Positions 14,825 through 29,200 of a DNA stretch of 64,000 nt are shown here, in pieces. Made by a program: the position numbers and the translations under genes. The notes under the pieces are model-generated. The model had not been told where the DNA came from. It was given only the letters and a program-made list of their open reading frames with translations, and searched no databases. The stretch covers positions 7,566,001-7,630,000 of the forward strand of contig NC_079877.1 in NCBI RefSeq assembly GCF_029227915.1, written 5' to 3'. Every line of letters begins with the position of its first letter. The first letter of the stretch is position 1. This DNA comes from Hydractinia symbiolongicarpus. Taxonomy: Eukaryota; Cnidaria; Hydrozoa; Anthoathecata; Hydractiniidae.

Positions 14825-17800
14825 GACATTCTTAAAAACTACATTTCATTGATTTCTTGGCGGTATAATTCCGTTTGAGTTACAACGGTTGCATCACATA
14901 TTCGTACCAACATGTATTTAGTGATTTCCTTCCGATATTACTAAGTTGTATCGCTTTTAACAGTGAAACGATTGACCGTGGGAATTAATTCAACTGATTC
15001 TGGACTGTGACCTTATAAATGTGATTAATGCGCCGATTGGTCTCCAAGGAATAACATTCTTCTTAATTTGATATGATTGCTGGAATTTAGCGGTTACATT
15101 AGGCTCTGCGGTAGCGCTTTATTTAAAAATTTAGATAAATAAGATTTTCTTACTGTGGGACCAATCCTGGCCGTTACCATGCGCTGAAGAAATAAAGACA
15201 GTTTTAAAAACTACATTTCATTGACTTTCTAACGGTGTCAATCCGTTTGAGTTAAAACGGTTGCGTCACATATTCGTTCCAACATGTATTTAGTGATTTC
15301 CTTCCGATAATACTAAGTTGTACCGCTATCAACAGTGAAACGATTGACTGTGAGACTTAATTGAACTGATTTTGGACTTTGACCTTATAAATGTAATAAA
15401 TGAGCCATTATGACTAAAAGAAATAACATTCTCCTTAATTTGACATGATTGCTGGAACTCAGCGATTACAATGGGCGCTGTGGTAGCGCTTTGTTTAAAA
15501 GTTAAGATAAATAAGTCATTTATTACTGTGGAAACAATCCTAGCCGTTATCGCACCCTGAAGAAATAGAAACAGTTTCAAAAACTACATTTCATTGACTT
15601 TCTAACGGTGTCACTCCGTTTGAATTAAAACGGTTGCGTCACACATTCGTACCAACATGTATTTAGTGATATTTTTCCGATATTACTAAGTTGTATCGCT
15701 TTCAACAGTGAAACGATTGACTGTGGGACTTAGTTGAACTGATTTTGGACTTTGACCTTATAAATGTGATAAATGAGTCATTTTGACTACAGGAAATGAC
15801 ATTCTTCTTAGTTTGACATGATTGATGGAACTCACCGATTACACTGGGCGCTGTGGTAACGCTTTGTTTAAAAGTTAAGATAAATAAGTCATTTATTACG
15901 GTGGAAACAATCCTAGCCGTTATCGCACGCTGAAGAAATAGAGACAGTTTCAAAAACTACATTTCATTGACTTTCTAACGGTGTCAATCCGGTTGAGTTA
16001 AAACGGTTGCGTCACATAATCGTACCAGCATGTTCTTAGTGATTTTCTTCCGATATTACTAAGTTTTATCGCTTTCAACAGAGAAACGATTGACTGTGAG
16101 ACTTAATTGAACTGATTTTGGACTTTGACCTTATAAATGTAATAAATGAGCCATTATGACTAGAAGAAATAACATTCTCTTTAATTTGACATGATTGCTG
16201 GAACTCAGCGATTACACTGGGCGCTGTGGTAGCGCTTTGTTTAAAAGTTAAGATAAATAAGCATTTATTACTGTGGAAACAATCCTAGCCGTTATCGCAC
16301 GCTGAAGAAATAGAGACAGTTTCAAAAACTACATTTCATTGACTTTCTAACGGTGTCAATCCGTTTGAGTTAAAACGGTTGCGTCACATATTCGTACCAA
16401 CATGTATTTAGAGATTTCCTTCCGATAATACTAAGTTGTATCGCTTTCAACAGTGAAACGATTGACTGTGGGACTTAGTTGAACTGATTTTAGACCTTGA
16501 CCTTATAAATGTGATAAATGAGTCATTTTGACTACAAGAAATGACATTCTTCTTAGTTTGACATGATTGATGGAACTCACCAATTACACTGGGCGCTGTG
16601 GTAACGCTTTATTTAAAAATTTAGATAAATAAGTCATTTTGTACTGTGGGACCAATCCTAGCCGTTATCGCGCGCTGAAGAAATAGAGACAGTTTTAAAA
16701 ACTACATTTCATTGACTTTCTAACGGTGTCAATCCGTTTGAGTTAAAACGGTTGCGTCACATATTCGTTCCAACATGTATTTAGTGATTTCCTTCCGATA
16801 ATACTAAGTTGTACCGCTATCAACAGTGAAACGATTGACTGTGGGACTTAGTTGAACTGATTTTAGACTTTGACCTTATAAATGTGATAAATGAGTCATT
16901 TTGACTACAAGAAATGACATTCTTCTTAGTTTGACATGATTGATGGAACTCACCGATTACACTGGGCGCTGTGGTAACGCTTTATTAAAAAATTTAGATA
17001 AATAAGTCATTTTGTACTGTAGGACCAATCCTAGCCGTTATCGCGCGCAGAAGAAATAGAGACAGTTTTAAAAACTACATTTCATTGACTTTCTAACGGT
17101 GTCAATCCGTTTGACTTACAAAGCTTGCGTCACATAATCGTACCAACATGTATTTAGTGATTTTCTTCCGATATTACTAAGTTGCATCGCTTTCAACAGT
17201 TAAACGATTGACTGTGGGACTTAATTGAACTGATTTTGGACTTTGACCTTATAAATGTGATTGATGCGCCAATTGGTCTCCAAGGAATAACATTCTTCTT
17301 AATTTGACATGATTGCTGGAATTCAGCGGTTACATTAGGCTCTGCGGTAGCGCTTTATTTAAAAATTTAGATAAATAAGATTTTCTTACTGTGGGACCAA
17401 TCCTGGCCGTTACCATGCGCTGAAGAAATAAAGACATTCTTAAAAACTACATTTCATTGATTTCTTGGCGGTATAATTCCGTTTGAGTTACAACGGTTGC
17501 ATCACATATTCGTACCAACATGTATTTAGTGATTTCCTTCCGATATTACTAAGTTGTATCGCTTTTAACAGTGAAACGATTGACCGTGGGAATTAATTCA
17601 ACTGATTCTGGACTGTGACCTTATAAATGTGATTAATGCGCCGATTGGTCTCCAAGGAATAACATTCTTCTTAATTTGATATGATTGCTGGAATTTAGCG
17701 GTTACATTAGGCTCTGCGGTAGCGCTTTGTTTAAAAATTTAGATAAATAAGATTTTCCTACTGTGGGACCAATCCTGGCCGTTAGCACGCGCTGAAGAAA

Positions 17801-20400
17801 TAAAGACATTCTCAAAAACTACATTTCATTGACTTTCTAACGGTGTCAATCCGGTTGAGTTAAAACGGTTGCGTCACATAATCGTACCAGCATGTATTTA
17901 GTGATTTTCTTCCGATATTACTAAGTTGTATCGCTTTCAACAGAGAAACGATTGACTGTGGGACTTAATTGAACTGATTTTGGCCTTTGACCTTATAAAT
18001 GTAATAAATGAGCCATTGTGACTAGAAGAAATAACATTCTCCTTAATTTGACATGATTGCTGGAACTCAGCGATTACACTATGCGCTGTGGTAGCGCTTT
18101 GTTTACAAGTTAAGATAAATAAGTCATTTATTACGGTGGAAACAATCCTAGCCGTTATCGCACGCTGAAGAAATAGAGACAGTTTCAAAAACTACATTTC
18201 ATTGACTTTCTAACGGTGTCAATCCGTTTGAGTTAAAACGGTTGCGTCACATAATCGTACCAGCATGTATTTAGTGATTTTCTTCCGATATTACTAAGTT
18301 GTATCGCTTTCAACAGAGAAACGATTCACTGTGAGACTTAATTGAACTGATTTTGGACTTTGACCTTATAAATGTAATAAATGAGCCATTATGACTAAAA
18401 GAAATAACATTCTCCTTAATTTGACATGATTGCTGGAACTCAGCGATTACAATGGGCGCTGTGGTAGCGCTTTGTTTAAAAGTTAAGATAAATAAGTCAT
18501 TTATTACTGTGGAAACAATCCTAGCCGTTATCGCACCCTGAAGAAATAGAAACAGTTTCAAAAACTACATTTCATTGACTTTCTAACGGTGTCACTCCGT
18601 TTGAATTAAAACGGTTGCGTCACACATTCGTACCAAAATGTATTTAGTGATATTTTTCCGATATTACTAAGTTGTATCGCTTTCAACAGTGAAACGATTG
18701 ACTGTGGGACTTAGTTGAACTGATTTTGGACTTTGACCTTATAAATGTGATAAATGAGTCATTTTGACTACAGGAAATGACATTCTTCTTAGTTTGACAT
18801 GATTGATGGAACTCACCGATTACACTGGGCGCTGTGGTAACGCTTTGTTTAAAAGTTAAGATAAATAAGTCATTTATTACGGTGGAAACAATCCTAGCCG
18901 TTATCGCACGCTGAAGAAATAGAGACAGTTTCAAAAACTACATTTCATTGACTTTCTAACGGTGTCAATCCGGTTGAGTTAAAACGGTTGCGTCACATAA
19001 TCGTACCAGCATGTATTTAGTGATTTTCTTCCGATATTACTAAGTTTTATCGCTTTCAACAGAGAAACGATTGACTGTGAGACTTAATTGAACTGATTTT
19101 GGACTTTGACCTTATAAATGTAATAAATGAGCCATTATGACTAGAAGAAATAACATTCTCTTTAATTTGACATGATTGCTGGAACTCAGCGATTACACTG
19201 GGCGCTGTGGTAGCGCTTTGTTTAAAAGTTAAGATAAATAAGCATTTATTACTGTGGAAACAATCCTAGCCGTTATCGCACGCTGAAGAAATAGAGACAG
19301 TTTCAAAAACTACATTTCATTGACTTTCTAACGGTGTCAATCCGTTTGAGTTAAAACGGTTGCGTCACATATTCGTTCCAACATGTATTTAGTGATTTCC
19401 TTCCGATAATACTAAGTTGTACCGCTATCAACAGTGAAACGATTGACTGTGGGACTTAGTTGAACTGATTTTATACTTTGACCTTATAAATGTGATAAAT
19501 GAGTCATTTTGACTACAAGAAATGACATTCTTCTTAGTTTGACATGATTGATGGAACTCACCGATTACACTGGGCGCTGTGGTAACGCTTTATTAAAAAA
19601 TTTAGATAAATAAGTCATTTTGTACTGTAGGACCAATCCTAGCCGTTATCGCGCGCAGAAGAAATAGAGACAGTTTTAAAAACTACATTTCATTGACTTT
19701 CTAACGGTGTCAATCCGTTTGACTTACAAAGCTTGCGTCACATAATCGTACCAACATGTATTTAGTGATTTTCTTCCGATATTACTAAGTTGCATCGCTT
19801 TCAACAGTTAAACGATTGACTGTGGGACTTAATTGAACTGATTTTGGACTTTGACCTTATAAATGTGATTGATGCGCCAATTGGTCTCCAAGGAATAACA
19901 TTCTTCTTAATTTGACATGATTGCTGGAATTCAGCGGTTACATTAGGCTCTGCGGTAGCGCTTTATTTAAAAATTTAGATAAATAAGATTTTCTTACTGT
20001 GGGACCAATCCGGGCCGTTACCATGCGCTGAAGAAATAAAGACATTCTTAAAAACTACATTTCATTGATTTCTTGGCGGTATAATTCCGTTTGAGTTACA
20101 ACGGTTGCATCACATATTCGTACCAACATGTATTTAGTGATTTCCTTCCGATATTACTAAGTTGTATCGCTTTTAACAGTGAAACGATTGACCGTGGGAA
20201 TTAATTCAACTGATTCTGGACTGTGACCTTATAAATGTGATTAATGCGCCGATTGGTCTCCAAGGAATAACATTCTTCTTAATTTGATATGATTGCTGGA
20301 ATTTAGCGGTTACATTAGGCTCTGCGGTAGCGCTTTGTTTAAAAATTTAGATAAATAAGATTTTCCTACTGTGGGACCAATCCTGGCCGTTAGCACGCGC
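12742..20400 (+). repeat. Seven-monomer higher-order repeat, 2608 bp
   Basis: The segment 12742-15108 recurs at 15350-17716 at an offset of 2608 bp, which is seven monomers. A third, rearranged copy occupies about 17.82-20.40 kb. In the third copy one extra monomer sits before 18310, giving offset 2981, and one monomer is missing after 18934, so the offset returns to 2608 by 19372. The marker gcgcgcagaag lies at about 14440, 17048 and 19656, which fixes the period. Unit order is therefore preserved while single monomers are gained or lost, as expected from unequal exchange. Confidence 0.8.
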
Positions 20401-23400
20401 TGAAGAAATAAAGACATTCTCAAAAACTACATTTCATTGATTTCTTGGCGTTATAATTCCGCTTGAGTTACAACGGTTGCGTCACATATTCGTACCAACA
20501 TGTATTTAGCGAAAGTTTTCGGATATTACTAGGTTGCATCGCTTTTAACTGTGAAACGTTTGACTGTGCGACTTAATTGAACTGATTTTGGACTTTGACC
20601 TTATAAATGATATAGGTGAGACAATTGGACTCCAAGAAATAACATTTTTCTTAATTTGACATGATTGCTGGAACTCAGCGATTACACTGGGCGCTGTGGT
20701 AGCGCTTTATTTAAAAATTAAGATAAATAAGTATTTTTTTACTGTGGGACCAATCCTAGCCGTTATCGCGCGCTGAAGAAATAGAGACAGTTTCAAAAAC
20801 CACATTTCATTGACTTTCTAACGGTGTCAATCCGTTTAAGTTACAACAGTTGTGTCACATATTCGTACCAAAATGTATTTAGTGACTTTCTTCGGATATT
20901 ACTAAGTTGTATCGCTTTTAACAGTGAAACGATTGACTGTGGGAATTATTTGAACTGATTCAGGACTGTGACCTTATAAATGTGATAAATGAGGCAATAC
21001 GTCTCCAAGGAATAACATTCTTCTTAACTTGACATGATTGCTGGAATTCAGCGATTACATTAGGCTCTGTGGTTGCGCTTTTTTAAAAATTGAGATAAAT
21101 CAGTCACTTTTTACTGTGGGACCAATCCTAGCCGTTAGTTCGCGCTAAAGAAATAGAGACAGCTTCAAAAAGTACATTTCATTGACTTTCTAACGGTGTC
21201 AATCCGTTTGAGTTACAACGGTTGCATCACACATTCGTACCAACAAGTATTTAGCGATATTTTTCTGATATTACTAGGTTGCATCGCTTCTAACAGTGAA
21301 ACGATTGACTGTGGGACTTAATTGAACTAACTTTGGACTGTGACCTCATAAGTGTGATAAATGAGACAATTGGACTCCAAGAAAGGACATTCTTCTTAAT
21401 TTGACATGATTGCCGGAACTGAGCAATTACACTGAACACCCTGTGGTAGCGATTCATTTAAAAATTTAGATAAATAAGTCATTTTTGCTGTGGGACCAAT
21501 CCTAGCCGTTAGCGCGCGCTGAAGATATAGAAACAGTTTCAAAAACTCCATTTCATTGATTTTCTAACGGTGTCAATCCGCTTGACTTACAACGGTTGCG
21601 TCACACCTTCGTACCAACATGTATTTAGTGATTTTTTTCCGATATTACTAAGTTGTATCGCTTTCCACAGTGAAACGATTGACTGTGGGACTTAATTAAA
21701 CTGATTTTGGACTTTGACCTTATAAATGTGATAAATGAGTCATTTTAACTACAAGAAATGATATTCTTCTTAATTTGACATGATTGCCGGAACTCAGCGA
21801 TTACACTGGGCGCTGTGGTAAGGCTTTATTTAAAAATTAAGATAAATAAGTCTTTTTTTACTGTGGGACCAATCCTAGCCGTTATCGCACGCTGAAGAAA
21901 TAGAGACAGTTTCAAAAACTACATTTCATTGACTTTCTAACGGTGTCAATCCGGTTGAGTTAAAACGGTTGCGTCACATAATCGTACCAGCATGTATTTA
22001 GTGATTTTCTTCCGATATTACTAAGTTGTATCGCTTTCAACAGAGAAACGATTGACTGTGGGACTTAATTGAACTGATTTTGGACTTTGACCTTATAAAT
22101 GTAATAAATGAGCCATTATGACTAGAAGAAATAACATTCTCCTTAATTTGACATGGTTGCTGGAACTCAGCGATTACACTATGCGCTGTGGTAGCGCTTT
22201 GTTTAAAAGTTAAGATAAATAAGTCATTTATTACGGTGGAAACAATCCTAGCCGTTATCGCACGCTGAAGAAATAGAGACAGTCTCAAAAACTACATTTC
22301 ATTGACTTTCTAACGGTGTCAATCCGTTTGAGTTAAAACGGTTGCGTCACATAATCGTACCAGCATGTATTTAGTGATTTTCTTCCGATATTACTAAGTT
22401 GTATCGCTTTCAACAGAGAAACGATTGACTGTGGCACTTAATTGAACTGATTTTTGACTTTGACCTTATAAATGTAAGAAATGAGCCATTTTGACTAGAA
22501 GAAATAACATTCTCCTTAATTTGACATGATTGCTGGAACTCAGCGATTACACTATGCGCTGTGGTAGCGCTTTGTTTAAACGTTAAGATAAATAAGTCAT
22601 TTATTACTGTGGAAACAATCCTAGCCGTTATCGCACCCTGAAGAAATAGAAACAGTTTCAAAAACTACATTTCATTGACTTTCTAACGGTGTCACTCCGT
22701 TTGATTTAAAACGGTTGCGTCACACATTCGTACCAACATGTATTTAGTGATATTTTTCCGATATTACTAAGTTGTATCGCTTTCAACAGTGAAACGATTG
22801 ACTGTGGGACTTAGTTGAACTGATTTCGGACTTTGACCTTATAAATGTGATAAATGAGTCATTTTGACTACAGGAAATGACATTCTTCTTAGTTTGAAAT
22901 GATTGATGGAACTCACCGATTACACTGGGCGCTGTGGTAACGCTTTGTTTAAAAGTTAAGATAAATAAGTCATTTATTACGGTGGAAACAATCCTAGCCG
23001 TTATCGCACGCTGAAGAAATAGAGACAGTTTCAAAAACTACATTTCATTGACTTTCTAACGGTGTCAATCCGGTTGAGTTAAAACGGTTGCGTCACATAA
23101 TCGTACCAGCATGTATTTAGTGATTTTCTTCCGATATTACTAAGTTGTATCGCTTTCAACAGAGAAACGATTGACTGTGGGACTTAATTGAACTGATTTT
23201 GGGCTTTGATCTTATAAATGTAATAAATGAGCCATTATGACTAGAAGAAATAACATTCTCCTTAATTTGACATGGTTGCTGGAACTCAGCGATTACACTA
23301 TGCGCTGTGGTAGCGCTTTGTTTAAAAGTTAAGATAAATAAGTCATTTATTACGGTGGAAACAATCCTAGCCGTTATCGCACGCTGAAGAAATAGAGACA

Positions 23401-25266
23401 GTCTCAAAAACTACATTTCATTGACTTTCTAACGGTGTCAATCCGTTTGAGTTAAAACGGTTGCGTCACATATTCGTTCCAACATGTATTTAGTGATTTC
23501 CTTCCGATAATACTAAGTTGTATCGCTTTCAACAGTGAAACGATTGACTGTGGGACTTAGTTGAACTGATTTTAGACTTTGACCTTATAAATGTGATAAA
23601 TGAGTCACTTTGACTACAAGAAATGACATTCTTCTTAGTTTGACATGATTGATGGAACTCACCGATTACACTGGGCGCTGTGGTAACGCTTTATTAAAAA
23701 AATTAGATAAATAAGTCATTTTGTACTGTAGGACCAATCCTAGCCGTTATCGCGCGCAGAAGAAATAGAGACAGTTTTAAAAACTACATTTCATTGACTT
23801 TCTAACGGTGTCAATCCGTTTGACTTACAAAGCTTGCGTCACATAATCGTACCAACATGTATTTAGTGATTTTCTTCCGATATTACTAAGTTGCATCGCT
23901 TTCAACAGTTAAACGATTGACTGTGGGACTTAATTGAACTGATTTTGGACTTTGACCTTATAAATGTGATTGATGCGCCAATTGGTCTCCAAGGAATAAC
24001 ATTTTTCTTAATTTGACATGATTGCTGGAATTCAGCGGTTACATTAGGCTCTGCGGTAGCGCTTTATTTAAAAATTTAGATAAATAAGATTTTCTTACTG
24101 TGGGACCAATCCTGGCCGTTACCATGCGCTGAAGAAATAAAGACATTCTTAAAAACTACATTTCATTGATTTCTTGGCGGTATAATTCCGTTTGAGTTAC
24201 AACGGTTGCATCACATATTCGTACCAACATGTATTTAGTGATTTCCTTCCGATATTACTAAGTTGTATCGCTTTTAACAGTGAAACGATTGACCGTGGGA
24301 ATTAATTCAACTGATTCTGGACTGTGACCTTATAAATGTGATTAATGCGCCGATTGGTCTCCAAGGAATAACATTCTTCTTAATTTGATATGATTGCTGG
24401 AATTTAGCGGTTACATTAGGCTCTGCGGTAGCGCTTTGTTTAAAAATTTAGATAAATAAGATTTTCCTACTGTGGGACCAATCCTGGCCGTTAGCACGCG
24501 CTGAAGAAATAAAGACATTCTCAAAAACTACATTTCATTGATTTCTTGGCGTTATAATTCCGCTTGAGTTACAACGGTTGCGTCACATATTCGTACCAAC
24601 ATGTATTTAGCAAAAGTTTTCGGATATTACTAGGTTGCATCGCTTTTAACTGTGAAACGTTTGACTGTGCGACTTAATTGAACTGATTTTGGACTTTGAC
24701 CTTATAAATGATATAAGTGAGACAATTGGACTCCAAGAAATAACATTCTTCTTAATTTGACATGATTGCTGGAACTCAGCGATTACACTGGGCGCTGTGG
24801 CAGCGCTTTATTTAAAAATTAAGATAAATAAGTATTTTTTTACTGTGGGACCAATCTTAGCCGTTATCGCGCGCTGAAGAAATAGAGACAGTTTCAAAAA
24901 CCACATTTCATTGACTTTCTAACGGTGTCAATCCGTTTAAGTTACAACAGTTGTGTCACATATTCGTACCAAAATGTATTTAGTGATTTTCTTCGGATAT
25001 TACTAAGTTGTATCGCTTTTAACAGTGAAACGATTGACTGTGGGAATTATTTGAACTGATTCAGGACTGTGACCTTATAAATGTGATAAATGAGGCAATA
25101 CGTCTCCAAGGAATAACATTCTTCTTAACTTGACATGATTGCTGGAATTCAGCGATTACATTAGGCTCTGTGGTTGCGCTTTTTTAAAAATTTAGATAAA
25201 TCAGTCATTTTTTACTGTGGCACCAATCCTAGCCGTTAGTTCGCGCTAAAGAAATAGAGACAGTTT
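19360..25266 (+). repeat. Satellite segments repeated at 4101 bp spacing
   Basis: About 1.8 kb (19360-21165) recurs at 23461-25266, eleven monomers away. Shared markers include cttggcgttataattccgctt (about 20445 and 24546), the tagcgaaagttttcgg or tagcaaaagttttcgg block, and ggaattatttgaactgattc. The stretch between the copies holds class D monomers and, at about 21.9-23.4 kb, two close copies of one monomer 1119 bp apart (22037 and 23156). Confidence 0.75.
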
Positions 25267-26255
25267 CAAAAACTCCATTTCATTGATTTTCTAACGGTGT
25301 CAATCCGCTTGACTTACAACGGTTGCGTCACACCTTCGTACCAACATGTATTTAGTGATTTTTTTCCGATATTACTAAGTTGTATCGCTTTCAACAGTGA
25401 AACGATTGACTGTGGGACTTAATTAAACTGATTTTGGACTTTGACCTTATAAATGTGATAAATGAGTCATTTTGACTACAAGAAATGATATTCTTCTTAA
25501 TTTGACATGATTGCTGGAACTCAGCGATTACACTGGGCGCTGTGGTAAGGCTTTATTTAAAAATTAAGATAAATAAGTCATTTTTTACTGTGGGACCAAT
25601 CCTAGCCGTTATCGCGCGCTGAAGAAATAGAGACAGTTTCTAAAACTAAATTTCATTGATTTTCTAACGGTGTCAATCCGTTTGAGTTACAACGGTTGGG
25701 TCACATATTCGTACCAACATGTATTTAGTGATTTTTTCCCGATATTACTAAGTTGTATCGCTTTCAACAGTGAAACGATTGACTGTGGGACTTAATTGAA
25801 CTGATTTTGGACTTTGACCTTATAAATGTGATAAATGAGTCATTTTGACTACAAGAAATGATATTCTTCTTAATTTGACATGATTGCTGGAACTCAGCGA
25901 TTACACTGGGCGCTGTGGTAGCTCTTTGTTTAAAAGTTAAGATAAATAAGTCATTTATTACTGTGGAAACAATCCTAGCCGTTATCGCGCGCTGAAGAAG
26001 TAGAGACAGTTTCAAAAACTACATTTCATTGACTTTCTAACGGTGTCAATCCGTTTGAGTTACAACGGTTGCGTCACATATTCGTACCAACATGTATTTA
26101 GTGATTTCCTTCCGATATTTCTAAGTTGTATCGCTTTCAACAGTGAAACAATTGACCGTGGGAATTAATTCAACTGATTCTGGACTGTGACCTTATAAAT
26201 GTGATTAATGCGCCAATTGATCTCCAAGGAATAACATTCTTCTTAATTTGATATG
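25266..26255 (+). repeat. Satellite, mixed monomers between HOR blocks
   Basis: Here are nearly three monomers of class A and B type that do not belong to the HORs on either side. The part from 25268 matches 21541 onward at an offset of 3727 bp (ten monomers), including the variant cgcttgacttacaacgg and the gtcacaccttcg word. I see no gene or other element in it. Confidence 0.7.
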
Positions 26256-29200
26256 ATTCCTGGAATTCAGCGGTTACATTAGGCTCTGCGGTAGCGCTTT
26301 ATTTAAAAATTTAGATAAATAAGATTTTCCTACTGTGGGACCAATCCTGGCCGTTAGCACGCGCTGAAGAAATAAATACTTTCACAAAAACTACATTTCA
26401 TTGATTTCTTGGCGGTATAATTCCGTTTGAGTTACAACGGTTGCGTCACATATTCGTACCAACATGTATTTAGCGAAAGTATTCGGATATTACTAGGTTG
26501 CATCGTCTTTAACTGTGAAACGTTTGACTGTGCGACTTAATTGAACTGATTTTGGACTTTGACCTTATAAATGTTATAAGTGAGACAATTGGACTCCAAG
26601 AAATAACATTCTTCTTAATTTGACATGATTGCTGGAACTCAGCGATTACACTGGGCGCTGTGGTAGCGCTTTATTTAAAAATTAAGATAAATAAGTCTTC
26701 TCTTACTGTGGGACCAATCCTAGCGATTATTGCGCGCTGAAGAAATAGAGACAGTTTCTAAAACTAAATTTCATTGATTTTGTAACGGAGTCAATCCGTT
26801 TGTGTTACAACGGTTGCGTCACATATTCGTACCAATATATATTTAGTGATTTTTTTCCGATAATACTAAGTTGTATCGCTTTCAACAGTGAAACGATTGA
26901 CTGTGGGTCTTAATTGAACTGATTTTGGACTTTGACCTCGTAAGTGTGATAAATGAGACAATTGGACTCCAAGAAAGAACGTTCTTCTTAATTTGACATG
27001 ATTGTCGGAACTCAGCAATTACACTGGACCCTGTGGTAGCGATTCATTTAAAAATTTAGATAAATCAGTCATTTTTACTGTGGGACCAATCCTAGCCGTT
27101 AGCGCGCGCTGAAGATATAGAGACAGTTTCAAAAACTCCATTTCATTGTCTTTCTAACGGTGTCAATCCGTTTGAGTTAAAACGGTTGCGTCACACATTC
27201 GTACCAACATGTATTTAGTGATTTTTTTCCGATATTACTAAGTTGTATCGCTTTCAACAGTGAAACGATTGACTGTGGGACTTAATTGAACTGATTTTGG
27301 ACTTTGACCTTATAAATGTTATAAGTGAGACAATTGGACTCCAAGAAATAACATTCTTCTTAATTTGACATGATTGCTGAAACTCAGCGATTACACTGGA
27401 CCCTGTGGTAGCGATTCATTTAAAAATTTAGATAAATCAGTCATTTTTACTGTGGGACCAATCCTAGCCGTTAGCGCGCGCTGAAAATATAGAGACAGTT
27501 TCAAAAACTCCATTTCATTGTCTTTCTAACGGTGTCAATCCGTTTGAGTTACAACGGTTGCGTCACACATTCGTACCAACATGTATTTAGTGATTTTTTT
27601 CCGATATTACTAAGTTGTATCGCTTTCAACAGTGAAACGATTGACTGTGGGACTTAATTGAACTGATTTTGGACTTTGACCTTATAAATGTTATAAGTGA
27701 GACAATTGGACTCCAAGAAATAACATTCTTCTTAATTTGACATGATTGCTGGAACTCAGCGATTACACTGGGCGCTGTGGTAGCGCTTTATTTAAAAATT
27801 AAGATAAATAAGTCTTTTTTTACTGTGGGACCAATCCTTGCCGTTATCGCGCGCTAAAGAAATAGACACAGTTTCAAAAACCACATTTCATTGACTTTCT
27901 AACGGTGTCAATCTGTTTGAGTTACAACAGTTGCGTCACATATTCGTACCAAAATGTATTTAGTGATTTTCTTCGGATATTACTAAGTTGTATCGCTTTT
28001 AACAGTGAAACGATTGACTGTGGGAATTATTTGAACTGATTCAGGACTGTGAACTTATAAATGTGATAAATGAGGCAATAGGTCTCCAAGAAATAACATT
28101 CTTCTTAATTTGACATGATTGCTGGAATTCAGCGATTACATTGGGCTCTGTGGTAGCGCTTTTTTAAAAATTTAGGTAAGTAAGTCATTTTTTACTGTGG
28201 AACCAATCCTAGCCGTTAGTTCGCGCTGAAGAAATTTCATTGACTTTCTAACGGTGTCAATCTGTTTGAGTTACAACAGTTGCGTCACATATTCGTACCA
28301 AAATGTATTTAGTGATTTTCTTCGGATATTACTAAGTTGTATCGCTTTTAACAGTGAAACGATTGACCGTGGGAATTAATTCAACTGATTCTGGACTGTG
28401 ACCTTATAAATGTGATTAATGCGCCAATTATGATTCCTGGAAATCAGCGGTTACATTAGGCTCTGCGGTAGCGCTTTATTTAAAAATTTAGATAAATAAG
28501 ATTTTCCTACTGTGGGACCAATCCTCGCCGTTAGCACGCGCTGAAGAAATAAATACTTTCACAAAAACTACATTTCATTGATTTCTTGGCGGTATAATTC
28601 CGTTTGAGTTACAACGGTTGCGTCACATATTCGTACCAACATGTATTTAGCGAAAGTATTCGGATATTACTAGGTTGCATCGTCTTTAACTGTGAAACGT
28701 TTGACTGTGCGACTTAATTGAACTGATTTTGGACTTTGACCTTATAAATGTTATAAGTGAGACAATTGGACTCCAAGAAATAACATTCTTCTTAATTTGA
28801 CATGATTGCTGGAACTCAGCGATTACACTGGGCGCTGTGGTAGCGCTTTATTTAAAAATTAAGATAAATAAGTCTTCTCTTACTGTGGGACCAATCCTAG
28901 CCATTATTGCGCGCTGAAGAAATAGAGACAGTTTCTAAAACTAAATTTCATTGATTTTGTAACGGAGTCAATCCGTTTGTGTTACAACGGTTGCGTCACA
29001 TATTCGTACCAATATATATTTAGTGATTTTTTTCCGATAATACTAAGTTGTATCGCTTTCAACAGTGAAACGATTGACTGTGGGTCTTAATTGAACTGAT
29101 TTTGGACTTTGACCTCGTAAGTGTGATAAATGAGACAATTGGACTCCAAGAAAGAACGTTCTTCTTAATTTGACATGATTGTCGGAACTCAGCAATTACA

